37,638 nt of DNA, from positions 1 to 37,638 of the forward strand of contig NZ_JBMFWB010000019.1 of NCBI RefSeq assembly GCF_049965695.1. Reading direction: 5' to 3'. Within the stretch, counting starts at the first letter, position 1; every line of letters begins with the position of its first letter. A program made the translations under genes and the position numbers. The notes beneath the pieces were generated by a model that saw only the letters and a list, made by a program, of their open reading frames with translations, did not search any database and was not told where the DNA came from. This DNA comes from Athalassotoga sp049965695. Its GTDB lineage: Bacteria > Thermotogota > Thermotogae > Mesoaciditogales > Mesoaciditogaceae. This document shows, piece after piece, positions 22,380 to 30,848 of this stretch.

Positions 22380-24305
22380 TTGAAGTGTTTAAAAGAAGCA
22401 AATCATTTAAAACTTTCGCTGGATGACGGGACTGTGATTTTTGACGACAAATTTTTTTCCTGTAACTCTGAAGTGAGCATAAAATCAGATCACGGCCATT
22501 ATAAAATACATGAATCGAGATTTTCAAAGGAATCCGTTGTCGATGATATTGATGTGGAATCAGGTGATCCGCTTATCGTAAAATTGAAAGCAAAAAGCGG
22601 ATCGAATAAGATTTTTTTCTCCATGCACGGTTTTAAAGATGAGCATATTTACGGTGGTGGAGAACAATATAAATACATAGATTTAAAAAACAAATCCATG
22701 CCTATATGGGTACAGGAAAAAGGGGTTGGAAAGGGTTACGATTTGCTGTCTTTTCTTGCTTACATGAAAGGTGTGAGAGGAAATTGGTATTCCACTTATT
22801 TCCCAGCAGGTATTTTTTATTCTTCAAAAGGTTACGCCATTCTCATTAAAAATTACAATTTGATGAAAGTCAGTTTCAAAAATTACAATTTTTTTGAAGT
22901 GTGGTCGGATGAATTAGAAATTGCACTCTTTGAAGGAGAAAATATCAGATCTTTGATTCAAAAGATGATCTCGTATATAGGTCAGGAATATTCAGAATTA
23001 CCGGAATGGGCTTACGAAGGTGTCTGGATAGCCTCTCAGGGAGGAATAAAAGTTGCCGAAGACAAGATAAAAGCCGCCAAAGATAGAGGCATACCGGTTA
23101 ATGCCGTTTGGTGCCAGGATTGGTCTGGAAAAAAAATAACCTCTTTTGGGAAACAGGTTTACTGGAACTGGCAATATGATAAACAAATGTATGAGGAACT
23201 GCCACAAAAGATAATCTCTATGAATAGCGCGGGTATAAAATTTCTTGCCTACATAAATCCATTTTTGATAGATCAAAGTCCCCTTTACATCGAAGGAGAA
23301 GAAAAAGGTTATTTCGTCAAAGATAGATCTGGTAGTGCTTACAAAGTCTACGTTACCACCTTTCCAGCGGGGCTCGTCGATCTTACAAATCCCGATGCTG
23401 TAAAGTGGTATAAGCAGATTATAAGAAACAACATGATAAACATCGGGATATCTGGATGGATGGCAGATTTTGGTGAATATATGCCAGATGATATAATCAC
23501 TTTTTCGAAAAGAACGGGTATTAATTTTCACAATGAATATCCTGTACAATGGGCCAAATTAAACAGTGATGTCGTTAACGAATCCGGGAAAAAAGACATT
23601 TTGTTTTTTATGAGAGCTGGATTTACAGGATCGACTAAATATTGCCCTGTTTATTGGGGAGGAGATCAAAGCGTAAATTGGTCAAAAAGTGATGGCTTAC
23701 CAACCATTGTCCCTGCAGGATTAAGCCTTGGTTTTTCAGGCGTCAGATATTACCATTTCGATTGCGGAGGATATACATCTCTCTTCCATGTTAAAAGAAC
23801 TGAAGAACTCTTCATGAGATGGTCTGAAATCGCCGCGTTTTCACTTATAATGCGCACTCATGAGGGCAATAGGCCATACAAAAATTTACAATACGATTCA
23901 AATGAAAGGATATTCAATCATTTTGCCTTAATGTCGAACATACATGCATCTTTAAAAACATACCTTAAATATTCCGTTTACAGTTCAATTAAAGAAAATC
24001 TTCCGGTTATGAAGCATCCTTTCTTGATATATCAGGATTATCCTGAAAATTTGAAATATCAATATTTACTTGGAAATGAATTGCTTGTCTCTCCCGTCAT
24101 ACGACCACATGCCAAAAGTTGGAATGTTTATCTTCCGAAAGGAAAATGGATTCATCTATGGAGCGGGAAATTATTTAACGGGGGAAATTACGTCAATGTG
24201 GATTCTCCTATTGGCAAACCACCTGTTTTTATAGTTGAAAGTTCGAGTTACGCTGAAGAGATGATCAAAAATGTTCAATTTGTTGATAAAAAATTCAATC
24301 TTTGA
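22380..24305 (+). CDS. yihQ: GH31 sulfoquinovosidase-type alpha-glycosidase (YihQ-like)
   Basis: 641 residues, closely matching remembered YihQ along its length: GGGEQY near 92-97, WCQDWSG, FLAYINP, GWMADFGEY, WGGDQSVNWS, MRTHEGNRP, GKPPVF. Nucleophile Asp363 and acid/base Asp429 match Asp405 and Asp472 of YihQ. It frees sulfoquinovose from sulfoquinovosyl glycerol, probably in the cytoplasm since no signal peptide exists. Of the YihQ QQRWY specificity set it keeps Gln220, Gln246, Trp262 and Tyr465, but the sulfonate-binding Arg301 is Gln259 (codon CAG at 23154). Start is a TTG after GGAAGG; a nearby ATG at 22361 is out of frame. Family assignment is strong; the missing Arg leaves exact substrate open. 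Confidence 0.85.
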   Translation: MKCLKEANHLKLSLDDGTVIFDDKFFSCNSEVSIKSDHGHYKIHESRFSKESVVDDIDVESGDPLIVKLKAKSGSNKIFFSMHGFKDEHIYGGGEQYKYIDLKNKSMPIWVQEKGVGKGYDLLSFLAYMKGVRGNWYSTYFPAGIFYSSKGYAILIKNYNLMKVSFKNYNFFEVWSDELEIALFEGENIRSLIQKMISYIGQEYSELPEWAYEGVWIASQGGIKVAEDKIKAAKDRGIPVNAVWCQDWSGKKITSFGKQVYWNWQYDKQMYEELPQKIISMNSAGIKFLAYINPFLIDQSPLYIEGEEKGYFVKDRSGSAYKVYVTTFPAGLVDLTNPDAVKWYKQIIRNNMINIGISGWMADFGEYMPDDIITFSKRTGINFHNEYPVQWAKLNSDVVNESGKKDILFFMRAGFTGSTKYCPVYWGGDQSVNWSKSDGLPTIVPAGLSLGFSGVRYYHFDCGGYTSLFHVKRTEELFMRWSEIAAFSLIMRTHEGNRPYKNLQYDSNERIFNHFALMSNIHASLKTYLKYSVYSSIKENLPVMKHPFLIYQDYPENLKYQYLLGNELLVSPVIRPHAKSWNVYLPKGKWIHLWSGKLFNGGNYVNVDSPIGKPPVFIVESSSYAEEMIKNVQFVDKKFNL

Positions 24306-24320
24306 TGAGGGGGTGTTAAT

Positions 24321-25691
24321 ATGAAAAATAGTTTTTTGTTCTCGATCGTTTTTGTGCTTTTTTGTGTCGCATCTCTTTTCGGTTTCAATTCCGTCGGGGC
24401 CCAGCAATTGAAATTGCCGTACGATGTTTTTGATTATGCACAATACCCGATAGGCAGTGTATGGGGTGATCCCTTACCTGATGCACCTGCACTTGCTCAA
24501 AGAGGTAAATTCATGGTGGGTGTTAAGACACTTCATCTTCTCAATCCGGATCAGATAGACGTCATAAAAACCTTAGCCGAGGGAACTACTGTTATTTATA
24601 ATCGACCTCTTACAGTTGAAGTCTGGTATCCAGCAACGCTAAAATTAGGTCAAATCCAAATCACAATGTACACGGATTTTCTCGGTCGTTCCGATCAACC
24701 AGGAACTCTTGTGCCTTACACATTTGTTGGTAGAGCAACCCGTGATGCTTCTCCCGATATTGCCGATGGCCCTTATCCGCTTATTTTAATTTCTCACGGA
24801 TATCCAGGTTCGCGTTACTTGCTATATTACCTCGGAGAAAATCTCGCTTCCAAGGGCTATGTCGTCGTTTCCGTCGATCATACAGATTCAACCTATTTAG
24901 ATGTGGGAAATTTTGTAAGCACCCTTGTTAATCGCTCTTTGGATCAAGAATTTGTCATGGGTGAGATACTTAAAATGCAACCTTGGGAAGGTCTATGTAA
25001 TCCAAATGAAGTAGGACTTATAGGTTATTCAATGGGAGGATATGGAGCACTTCGAACTCTGGGCGCAGGTCTGGAAAACAGCACACTTGTCAAGAATTAC
25101 CTTGGAAAATTTGCTTCCACTCTTATTGCCAGGCCATCAGACAAAGGAGATCCGCTTGTTAAAGCCGCTGTGCTTTTTGCACCCTGGGGTGGCACTGTCG
25201 GAACAAACCCAACGGGATTATGGGATAAAACATCACTTGAAAAGATCACGGTTCCTACCTTATGGGTTGCAGGATCACAGGATGATGTGGCTGGATATAA
25301 AGGTATTGTGAATCTATTTGATTCTGCAATTAATTCAAAACGTTACCTGCTTACTTACGATGATGCTCTTCATAACGTGGTACCTCATCCTGCACCTTCA
25401 ATTGCAACTAAATTTGGCGATTATTATCGTTTTGCCGATCCCGTATGGAGTACTTGGAGAATAGATAACATCGACGAACATTTCGTAACGGCATTTTTTG
25501 ATCTATATCTTAAAGGGAATGCAGAGGCAGGATCTTACCTCAACGTCAAAGTTGTTAATTCCAATGACGGAATTTACATAGCAGGCAATGGAGGAGAGGC
25601 AACTGATTCCACTTACTGGCCTGGTTTTCAACCAAGAACAGCTTTGGGCTTACACCTTGTATACGTTAGCCCAAGTTTAGATTCCAAATAA
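24321..25691 (+). CDS. secreted alpha/beta-hydrolase (lipase/PAF-acetylhydrolase-like esterase)
   Basis: 456-residue precursor with signal peptide (about 1-27, ending SVGAQ). It has an alpha/beta-hydrolase fold: oxyanion segment SHGYPGSR (158-165), nucleophile Ser237 in GYSMGG, acid Asp321 or Asp322 (GSQDDV), and His351 (ALHNV). This resembles the PAF-acetylhydrolase / dienelactone-hydrolase-like esterases. It lies 15 bases after the SQase gene with a GAGGGGG ribosome site, and its stop is followed by a stem-loop. In an operon for sulfoquinovosyl glycerol use, the natural inference is removal of fatty acids from sulfoquinovosyl diacylglycerol outside the cytoplasm. Other esters or polyesters remain possible. 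Confidence 0.78.
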   Translation: MKNSFLFSIVFVLFCVASLFGFNSVGAQQLKLPYDVFDYAQYPIGSVWGDPLPDAPALAQRGKFMVGVKTLHLLNPDQIDVIKTLAEGTTVIYNRPLTVEVWYPATLKLGQIQITMYTDFLGRSDQPGTLVPYTFVGRATRDASPDIADGPYPLILISHGYPGSRYLLYYLGENLASKGYVVVSVDHTDSTYLDVGNFVSTLVNRSLDQEFVMGEILKMQPWEGLCNPNEVGLIGYSMGGYGALRTLGAGLENSTLVKNYLGKFASTLIARPSDKGDPLVKAAVLFAPWGGTVGTNPTGLWDKTSLEKITVPTLWVAGSQDDVAGYKGIVNLFDSAINSKRYLLTYDDALHNVVPHPAPSIATKFGDYYRFADPVWSTWRIDNIDEHFVTAFFDLYLKGNAEAGSYLNVKVVNSNDGIYIAGNGGEATDSTYWPGFQPRTALGLHLVYVSPSLDSK

Positions 25692-25696
25692 TTTTT

Positions 25697-25735
25697 AGCA
25701 TCGGCAGGATCAACACAAACCTGCCGGTGCTTTAA
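25697..25735 (+). terminator. stem-loop, possible partial terminator after the esterase gene
   Basis: AGCATCGGCAGG (25697-25708) and CCTGCCGGTGCT (25720-25731) pair as a 12-bp stem with one G-T pair and an 11-base loop, followed by only TTAAT. It would at most partly end the operon, leaving the broken oxidoreductase genes weakly transcribed. Confidence 0.55.
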
Positions 25736-25763
25736 TCGTCAAAGATGAGAGGGGGGAAGTGCT

Positions 25764-26423
25764 ATGCCTTCAAAAAGGGTAATCGTAATCGGATCAGGTT
25801 TAAGCGGTTTATCATCGGCTGCCCTTTTGTCAAAAAAAGGGTTTTCAGTTACCGTGATCGAACAAAATTACCAACCTGGAGGATCATCTGGGGCATTCAA
25901 AAGAAATGGCAATATTTTTGATGTAGGATCTGCAATGATGTTCGGTTTCGGAGAAACAGGTTTTAACCCTCATACTTTTCTTTTCAATGAAATAGAAGAA
26001 GAGATTGATGTCGTAAAGCATGATGCAATGTATCGATTGCACTTTGGGGGTAAGGTTGTAACTTTCTACAACGAGTTTGAAAGTTTTTTCGATGAATTGG
26101 GTAAATTGTTTTCGAAAGATGAGATAAACAAAATAAAACGATTTTATAATTACCTCGATAATCTTTATTCTAAAGTTGTGATGAAAGATCCCACTCTTAT
26201 AGCGCCATCGGAAATACCTCAAAAAGAACTCGCACAAAAATTGAGAAGAGATCCTATTAACCAGTTAAAAATACTTTTCTTACTTTCCAAGAATGCGACA
26301 TCAATTTTGAAAAAATTTACAAAATCAAAGGATGTAATTCAGTTTTTTAACAAAATCACTTCTACGTACAGTTACACAACCATGGATGAAACACCGGCAA
26401 TAATGGCCGTTACAATAAGATGA
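25764..26423 (+). pseudogene. CrtI-like FAD oxidoreductase, N-terminal fragment
   Basis: 219 residues. The N-terminus is the FAD-binding Rossmann motif VIGSGLSGLSSA (about 7-18) with VIEQN and PGGSSGAF, typical of phytoene-desaturase/CrtI-like NAD(P)/FAD oxidoreductases. The match stops at DETPAIMAV, about where the family continues for another 150-200 residues before its C-terminal FAD contacts. The continuing C-terminal part appears in another frame in the next gene, so the middle is missing. Ribosome site GAGGGGGGAAG before ATG 25764 is intact. Most likely a deletion remnant; less likely a real split two-subunit enzyme, since the ATGA overlap couples both halves. Confidence 0.72.
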
Positions 26424-27070
26424 AAGCAGAAGAAGCAAACAGAATTATAGATTACATCGAATCACATTTTCCTGGCTTTAAAAGTGGTCTTCAATACTAT
26501 GAAATTGGAACTCCAACCACAATTGAAAGGTATACTTTGAAAAATTTTGGATCCGTTGCAGGGCCAAAACAATTGATGGGTCAAGAACTTCTTAAAAGGC
26601 CTCACGCCTCGACATACCTGACCAATCTTTTTATGTGCGGAGAATCAACCGTGATGGGTACGGGAACGCCGGCAGTTGTAATTTCAGGTATAAGCGCCGC
26701 AGATGTTATATTGAGAAAAGAGGGTATGGATGAATACAGATACGCAGTTGATAAAGGTTTTGTCCATACAATTGAAAAGCCTAAAGCACCCTATCCAAAA
26801 AGCGAGATTCAAAAACTTGCAAACATGTGTGAATGGAGCGAAGTGGACACGTGTAAAAGCGCCTGTCCTTATTCTGTTGATATAAGAGGAATAATGAGAA
26901 GGCTCTATGTTGAAAATATAAACGGATCTAAGAAATTGCTTAAGTATGAAAACGGTACATTGTCGTGTTTCAAATGTGATGCACAATGTGAAAAATCTTG
27001 CAGAAGAAAGTCAATTTTTAAAGAGCCGGTTCCGATTCAACAAATCCTCACCAAGTTAAATGACATGTAA
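26420..27070 (+). pseudogene. CrtI-like FAD oxidoreductase, C-terminal fragment fused to an Fe-S (Fer4_20-like) domain
   Basis: 216 residues. Residues 8-105 match the C-terminal end of CrtI-like enzymes (FPGF, EIGTPTTIERYT, GGPK-like AGPKQ, MCGESTVMGTGTPAV). Residues 125-215 are a cysteine-rich domain with Cys137, 145, 149, 183, 186, 190 and 194 (TCKSACPYSVDIRG, CFKCDAQCEKSC, EPVPIQ), resembling the Fe-S domain at the start of GltD and dihydropyrimidine dehydrogenase. It starts at ATGA overlap with the N-terminal fragment but lacks the central 150-200 residues of a whole enzyme. If functional, it would pass electrons between FAD and Fe-S clusters; a redox role in the operon is speculation. 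It ends 13 bases before a convergent gene. Confidence 0.68.
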
Positions 27071-27083
27071 GGTTTGAAACAGG

Positions 27084-28058
27084 CTAATTTCTTATTCTCC
27101 CCAATTTTAATATGCTTTTTTTCAGATTTTCTTCGTATCTGTTTTTGGGATTCAAAATCTGTGAGATGCCAACCCCTCCTTGAGTAAGATTGGCATGAAC
27201 CATATTGCCATTTTCTATGTACATCCCGACGTGACCCGGAAAGAAGATAAGATCTCCGAATTTCAACTCTTTTTCCTCTACTTTACGAGAGAAATTCTGC
27301 TGCAAATCCGCATCTCTGGGTATTTGAATTCCAGCGTAATCGTAAAGTCTTCCCACATATCCGGAGCAATCGTAACCGTAAGATGAAGCACCTCCCCAAA
27401 GGTAAGGAGTTCCTAAAAAGAGGGACCATTTCTTTTGGATGTCATCAAAAACAGGTTTTGTCGAAACGTCATTTGACGGTATTTTGACGGTATCGCCGTT
27501 CGGCAAAAAGGCATGCCAGAATTTTCCAGAGTCCACAGCGAACAATTTGGTTCCGAAGGGAACGAAAGTTTTGCGATCGTGGATTTCTACGCTTGAAAAT
27601 CTTTCGCTTACGACTATTTGAGATCCTTTGCTTTTGATCTCGTTCATGGCATCGGTTGAAAAAAATATCACATGAGATCTTTGAAGATAGCCGATAAAAC
27701 CCGTTCTCAGATCTTTGACAAGAGCATATTCATTTTCAAGGATTAGGACTTTCACAAATTCTCCGAAGATCAACTGATGAATTCTTTCCGTTCGAAATCT
27801 TGGATCTTTTCTCATGTCCGTAACAGGAATTATAACCATTCCAAAGGCCAGAGCAGGCGGTATCATGTCTTCAAGCACTTTTACCTGCAAGATAAGATCT
27901 TCAGCATTTTTTGAGATCAAATCCATAGAGTCATGGGTGTCTATAAAACCGTTAACGATCAATTTTTCTCTTTCTTCTGAAATTTCAAAGCCATAAAAGA
28001 AAAGCCTTTTATCTCCGATGACACGATCAACTGTGTCAAGAAATTCTGTTTTTTTCAT
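27084..28058 (-). CDS. NlpC/P60 cysteine peptidase, YkfC-like muropeptide endopeptidase
   Basis: 324 residues without signal peptide, so cytoplasmic. The N-terminal part (about 60-200) contains two bacterial SH3-like segments (IPVTDMRKDPRF, GFIGYLQRSHV, HAFLPNG). The NlpC/P60 domain (about 208-320) has catalytic Cys231 (GYDCSGYV), His276 (FPGHVGMY) and His288 (MVHAN). This SH3-NlpC arrangement is that of YkfC, which cuts gamma-D-Glu to diamino acid bonds in peptides released from peptidoglycan with a free N-terminal L-Ala. It is the last gene of the salvage operon and overlaps the kinase gene by ATGA. The likely task is to break down stem peptides after AmiE action. No terminator is visible in the 13 bases before the convergent gene. 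Confidence 0.87.
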   Translation of the reverse strand: MKKTEFLDTVDRVIGDKRLFFYGFEISEEREKLIVNGFIDTHDSMDLISKNAEDLILQVKVLEDMIPPALAFGMVIIPVTDMRKDPRFRTERIHQLIFGEFVKVLILENEYALVKDLRTGFIGYLQRSHVIFFSTDAMNEIKSKGSQIVVSERFSSVEIHDRKTFVPFGTKLFAVDSGKFWHAFLPNGDTVKIPSNDVSTKPVFDDIQKKWSLFLGTPYLWGGASSYGYDCSGYVGRLYDYAGIQIPRDADLQQNFSRKVEEKELKFGDLIFFPGHVGMYIENGNMVHANLTQGGVGISQILNPKNRYEENLKKSILKLGRIRN

Positions 28059-28957
28059 CCGTTTAACCTCTCTTCGTGAATCGCCATCATGGCTGCCCCG
28101 ACGGACGGATCAAATTTGGGATCTGTAAAAATAGATCGAGGAAAGTAGATTTCAAAGACTCTTTTGAATCTTTTTAAGAAATATTCCGATTTAAATATCC
28201 CTCCGGTGTAAGAAAAGACGAATTTTCCTGAAAATTTGGAACGTTTATCGAGTACTCCTATCATTTTCATGACATTCTCAAGTCCCACTTTTAAAATATT
28301 CATGGCAAGTTCGTCCTCTTCTTGGGCCGCTTCAAGCACTATTTTAGATCCCGAAGATATTTTGGCTTTATCGAAATTTCCCGAATAGTAAAGGTAGATC
28401 AAATCTTCCACCTTTTCAACTTCGAAGAATTCAATCAACCGTTTTTCAAGTATCGATCCTATTTCAAGACCGTCTTTGTGATCGAGCAGGGCCTTTATCG
28501 CCTTCGTGACAAACCAATAACCGCCGCAGTATTCTTCGAAAGCGTAACCCCATCCTCCGGATCTGTTTATCTCACCCTCTTCATTCCTTGCTATCACTAT
28601 CGAGCCTGTACCACCTATTACTAAAATGCCCACACCGCCCGTTGCACCCCAAAGGGCCGCAACGCCGTCATTTTGTATGAAAAACTTTTTTATGCCGAGT
28701 GCTTTGAAAACAGAGATTATCTTTTGTTTGTCTGCCTCTCTGTCTACTCCGCTTAAACCTGCCCCGACGACATCAAAGGAATAATTTTGTGAAACTTTTT
28801 CAATTCCTTCAGATATTACATCTTTTACCCTGTCAATTCCAACCAAATGATAATTTGAAGGTTCATCCAATAATAATCTGTTTAATACCTTTCCACTTTC
28901 ATCGTAAAGGCAGAAATCCGTTTTCGATCCGCCGCCATCTATTCCTATCGCTTTCAT
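28055..28957 (-). CDS. BadF/BcrA-type ATPase, N-acetylglucosamine/N-acetylmuramic acid kinase (NagK/MurK-like)
   Basis: 300 residues of the ASKHA fold: phosphate-1 loop IGIDGGGSKTDF (4-15), a central QNDGVAALWG segment with the expected catalytic Asp (about 97), phosphate-2 VIGGTGS (about 113-119) and the GGWGYAFE lid. The family includes eukaryotic-type GlcNAc kinase and clostridial MurK, which phosphorylates both GlcNAc and MurNAc. Sitting in an operon with NamZ and NagZ, which release MurNAc and GlcNAc, a dual or GlcNAc-specific kinase is expected. The ATG has a perfect AAGGAGGG ribosome site nine bases after the regulator stop. Confidence 0.85.
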   Translation of the reverse strand: MKAIGIDGGGSKTDFCLYDESGKVLNRLLLDEPSNYHLVGIDRVKDVISEGIEKVSQNYSFDVVGAGLSGVDREADKQKIISVFKALGIKKFFIQNDGVAALWGATGGVGILVIGGTGSIVIARNEEGEINRSGGWGYAFEEYCGGYWFVTKAIKALLDHKDGLEIGSILEKRLIEFFEVEKVEDLIYLYYSGNFDKAKISSGSKIVLEAAQEEDELAMNILKVGLENVMKMIGVLDKRSKFSGKFVFSYTGGIFKSEYFLKRFKRVFEIYFPRSIFTDPKFDPSVGAAMMAIHEERLNG

Positions 28958-28966
28958 CTTCCCTCC

Positions 28967-29701
28967 TTACGATCTTATGCGTATGTTGAATTTATATTTA
29001 TCTCCGCGATAATACGATTGAACGTACTCGATGCATTGGCCCTCGTGCGTATATGTGAATCTGTTTCGCAACAATATGCAATTTCCGCTTTGTATTCCAA
29101 GCAATTTTGCGTTTTCAGAGTTCGCCTGTACGACTTCTATTGTTTCGTCTGCATACTCCAATTTAAGGCCGACTTCATCTTTGAAAAAAGCGTAAAGTGA
29201 GGATTTTGACATATCCATATCTAAAACATCCAACAATTTAACGTCGATGGAAACATTTATGTAAGCCATTTCTATCGCGTATGGAATGCCGTCAAGCAAT
29301 CTCAATCTGTTAAGAAAGATAACCTTGGATCCTCTTGGAACTTTGAATTTATCGAAGGCCTGATCAGGAACGTTGATAAGTTTATTTGCAAGCACTATCG
29401 AAGACGGAGTATGGCCCAAAAGCATCGCATCCTGTGTGAAACCCTTCAATTGGGATAAATTTTCGATGTTTTTTATCTCTTTTATCTTAGATTTCTTTCC
29501 TCTTTGCTTTTCTATTATTCCGTCTTCCATGAGATTTTTTAAGGCCTGTCTTACGGTAAGTCTGCTCACACCGTATTGATCTGCCAATTCATCTTCGGAT
29601 GGAAGGTACTCTCCGGAGATCAGATCTCCTTCAATTCTTTCTTTGAGATCCCTGTATATCTGGTGATATATCGGCATAGGGTTCTTTCTATCTATCTTCA
29701 T
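28967..29701 (-). CDS. GntR-family regulator, HutC/YvoA (NagR) subfamily
   Basis: 244 residues from the ATG at 29701: winged helix (about 9-75; PSEDELADQYGVSRLTVRQA) and a UTRA effector domain (about 95-240). YvoA/NagR relatives sense GlcN-6-P or GlcNAc-6-P. Its place next to a GlcNAc/MurNAc kinase gene suggests that it senses the product of that kinase and represses this operon. A longer reading frame to 29788 would run into anmK and lacks a ribosome site, whereas AAGGTGAAATT precedes 29701. Its target sites probably lie upstream of NamZ outside the window; none were found inside. Confidence 0.9.
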   Translation of the reverse strand: MKIDRKNPMPIYHQIYRDLKERIEGDLISGEYLPSEDELADQYGVSRLTVRQALKNLMEDGIIEKQRGKKSKIKEIKNIENLSQLKGFTQDAMLLGHTPSSIVLANKLINVPDQAFDKFKVPRGSKVIFLNRLRLLDGIPYAIEMAYINVSIDVKLLDVLDMDMSKSSLYAFFKDEVGLKLEYADETIEVVQANSENAKLLGIQSGNCILLRNRFTYTHEGQCIEYVQSYYRGDKYKFNIRIRS

Positions 29702-29711
29702 AATTTCACCT

Positions 29712-30848
29712 TCAAGGTAAAGAGATCTTTCCAAGTAAAACAGGATACCCAGCACCTGTAACTTTTGGGTTGTTTGAAGGGTTACCACAGATCAATTCAT
29801 TCGCAAGAATGGCAAAGGCTTCGGCTTCGCGCCACTGCCAGTCTTTTAATATCTCAACCGGTATTTTGCCGAAATACATTTTTATGTCGCCGACCAACGT
29901 TTTGTTCATAGCCCCACCTCCGGTAAGGATGATCCTGTCAAGACCTTTTGGAATCACGTGTATTTTATAAGATTCATAAATACTCCATGCACTGAATTTA
30001 ACAACCGTTCTCAACAGATCGTAAGGATTAAGCGAATTTGCCGGAAGATAACCTTCGTTATAAATCTCTTTTCCGGTTGATTTCGGAGGCATTTTTAAAA
30101 TGTAATCCATTTCTTTTGACTTAAGCGATTCAAACAACTCGGCATCAACTTTTCCATTTGCGGAAATAGATCCATCTTTATCGAAGGAGACGTCAAAGTA
30201 TTTTCTTGTTATAAGATCGATCAGAGCATTTGCCGGTCCCGTGTCAAAGGCCATTATCTGATCTTCACGCGCCCTAACGGGGATGTAGGTGACATTTGAA
30301 ATGCCTCCCAAGTTGTTAAGTGCTATGGACTCACTCTCGCTTGAATAAAGTATGTAATCGGCATGCGGCACAAGAGGCGCTCCTTCGCCTCCAGCCTCGA
30401 TGTCCTTTATTCTGAAATCTGAGACTGTTATGACACCCGATCTCATCGCAATTATGTCACCGTCTCCGATCTGGTATGTGCAGGCATGCTTTGTCCGGCC
30501 TGGAGGATTGTGAAAAACTGTCTGGCCGTGGCTTGATATCAGATCGATTTTTTCGTCTCCCAAAAATTTTCTGGCGCAATCTCCGAAAAATTCTCCCAGT
30601 TCAAAATCCAAACTGCACACGTCTCTCATCAAAGCATCCGCTTTCATAGACTCTAAAATTTGTTTTCTCAGATCATCCGGATAATCGAAATGTGCTGTCC
30701 TTTCGATGACGCATTTCGTTGATTTTCCACATCCATTCACGGAGATCAAAACCAGATCAAGTCCATCGGCCGACGTTCCCGACATCATGCCGAGGATTTT
30801 CCTTTCAGGTTTTTTAAAAGTCTCCACAAGCAGATCTATCTCATTCAC
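29712..30848 (-). CDS. anmK: anhydro-N-acetylmuramic acid kinase
   Basis: 378 residues, the normal length for AnmK: GMMSGTSADGLD (20-31), ISSHGQTVFHNP, QIGDGD, DFRIKDIEAGGEGAPLVP, NLGGISNVTY and FDTGPANALID are all family signatures. AnmK opens 1,6-anhydro-MurNAc from lytic transglycosylases and phosphorylates it to MurNAc-6-P. The start is GTG at 30848, set by AGGAGGT seven bases upstream; it overlaps the preceding serine-hydrolase gene by 8 bases. MurQ, which would use MurNAc-6-P next, is not in the window. Confidence 0.96.
   Translation of the reverse strand: MNEIDLLVETFKKPERKILGMMSGTSADGLDLVLISVNGCGKSTKCVIERTAHFDYPDDLRKQILESMKADALMRDVCSLDFELGEFFGDCARKFLGDEKIDLISSHGQTVFHNPPGRTKHACTYQIGDGDIIAMRSGVITVSDFRIKDIEAGGEGAPLVPHADYILYSSESESIALNNLGGISNVTYIPVRAREDQIMAFDTGPANALIDLITRKYFDVSFDKDGSISANGKVDAELFESLKSKEMDYILKMPPKSTGKEIYNEGYLPANSLNPYDLLRTVVKFSAWSIYESYKIHVIPKGLDRIILTGGGAMNKTLVGDIKMYFGKIPVEILKDWQWREAEAFAILANELICGNPSNNPKVTGAGYPVLLGKISLP

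Noticed and set aside
29702..29788. N-terminal extension of the GntR regulator
   Set aside because: It overlaps anmK, has no ribosome site and adds non-family sequence.
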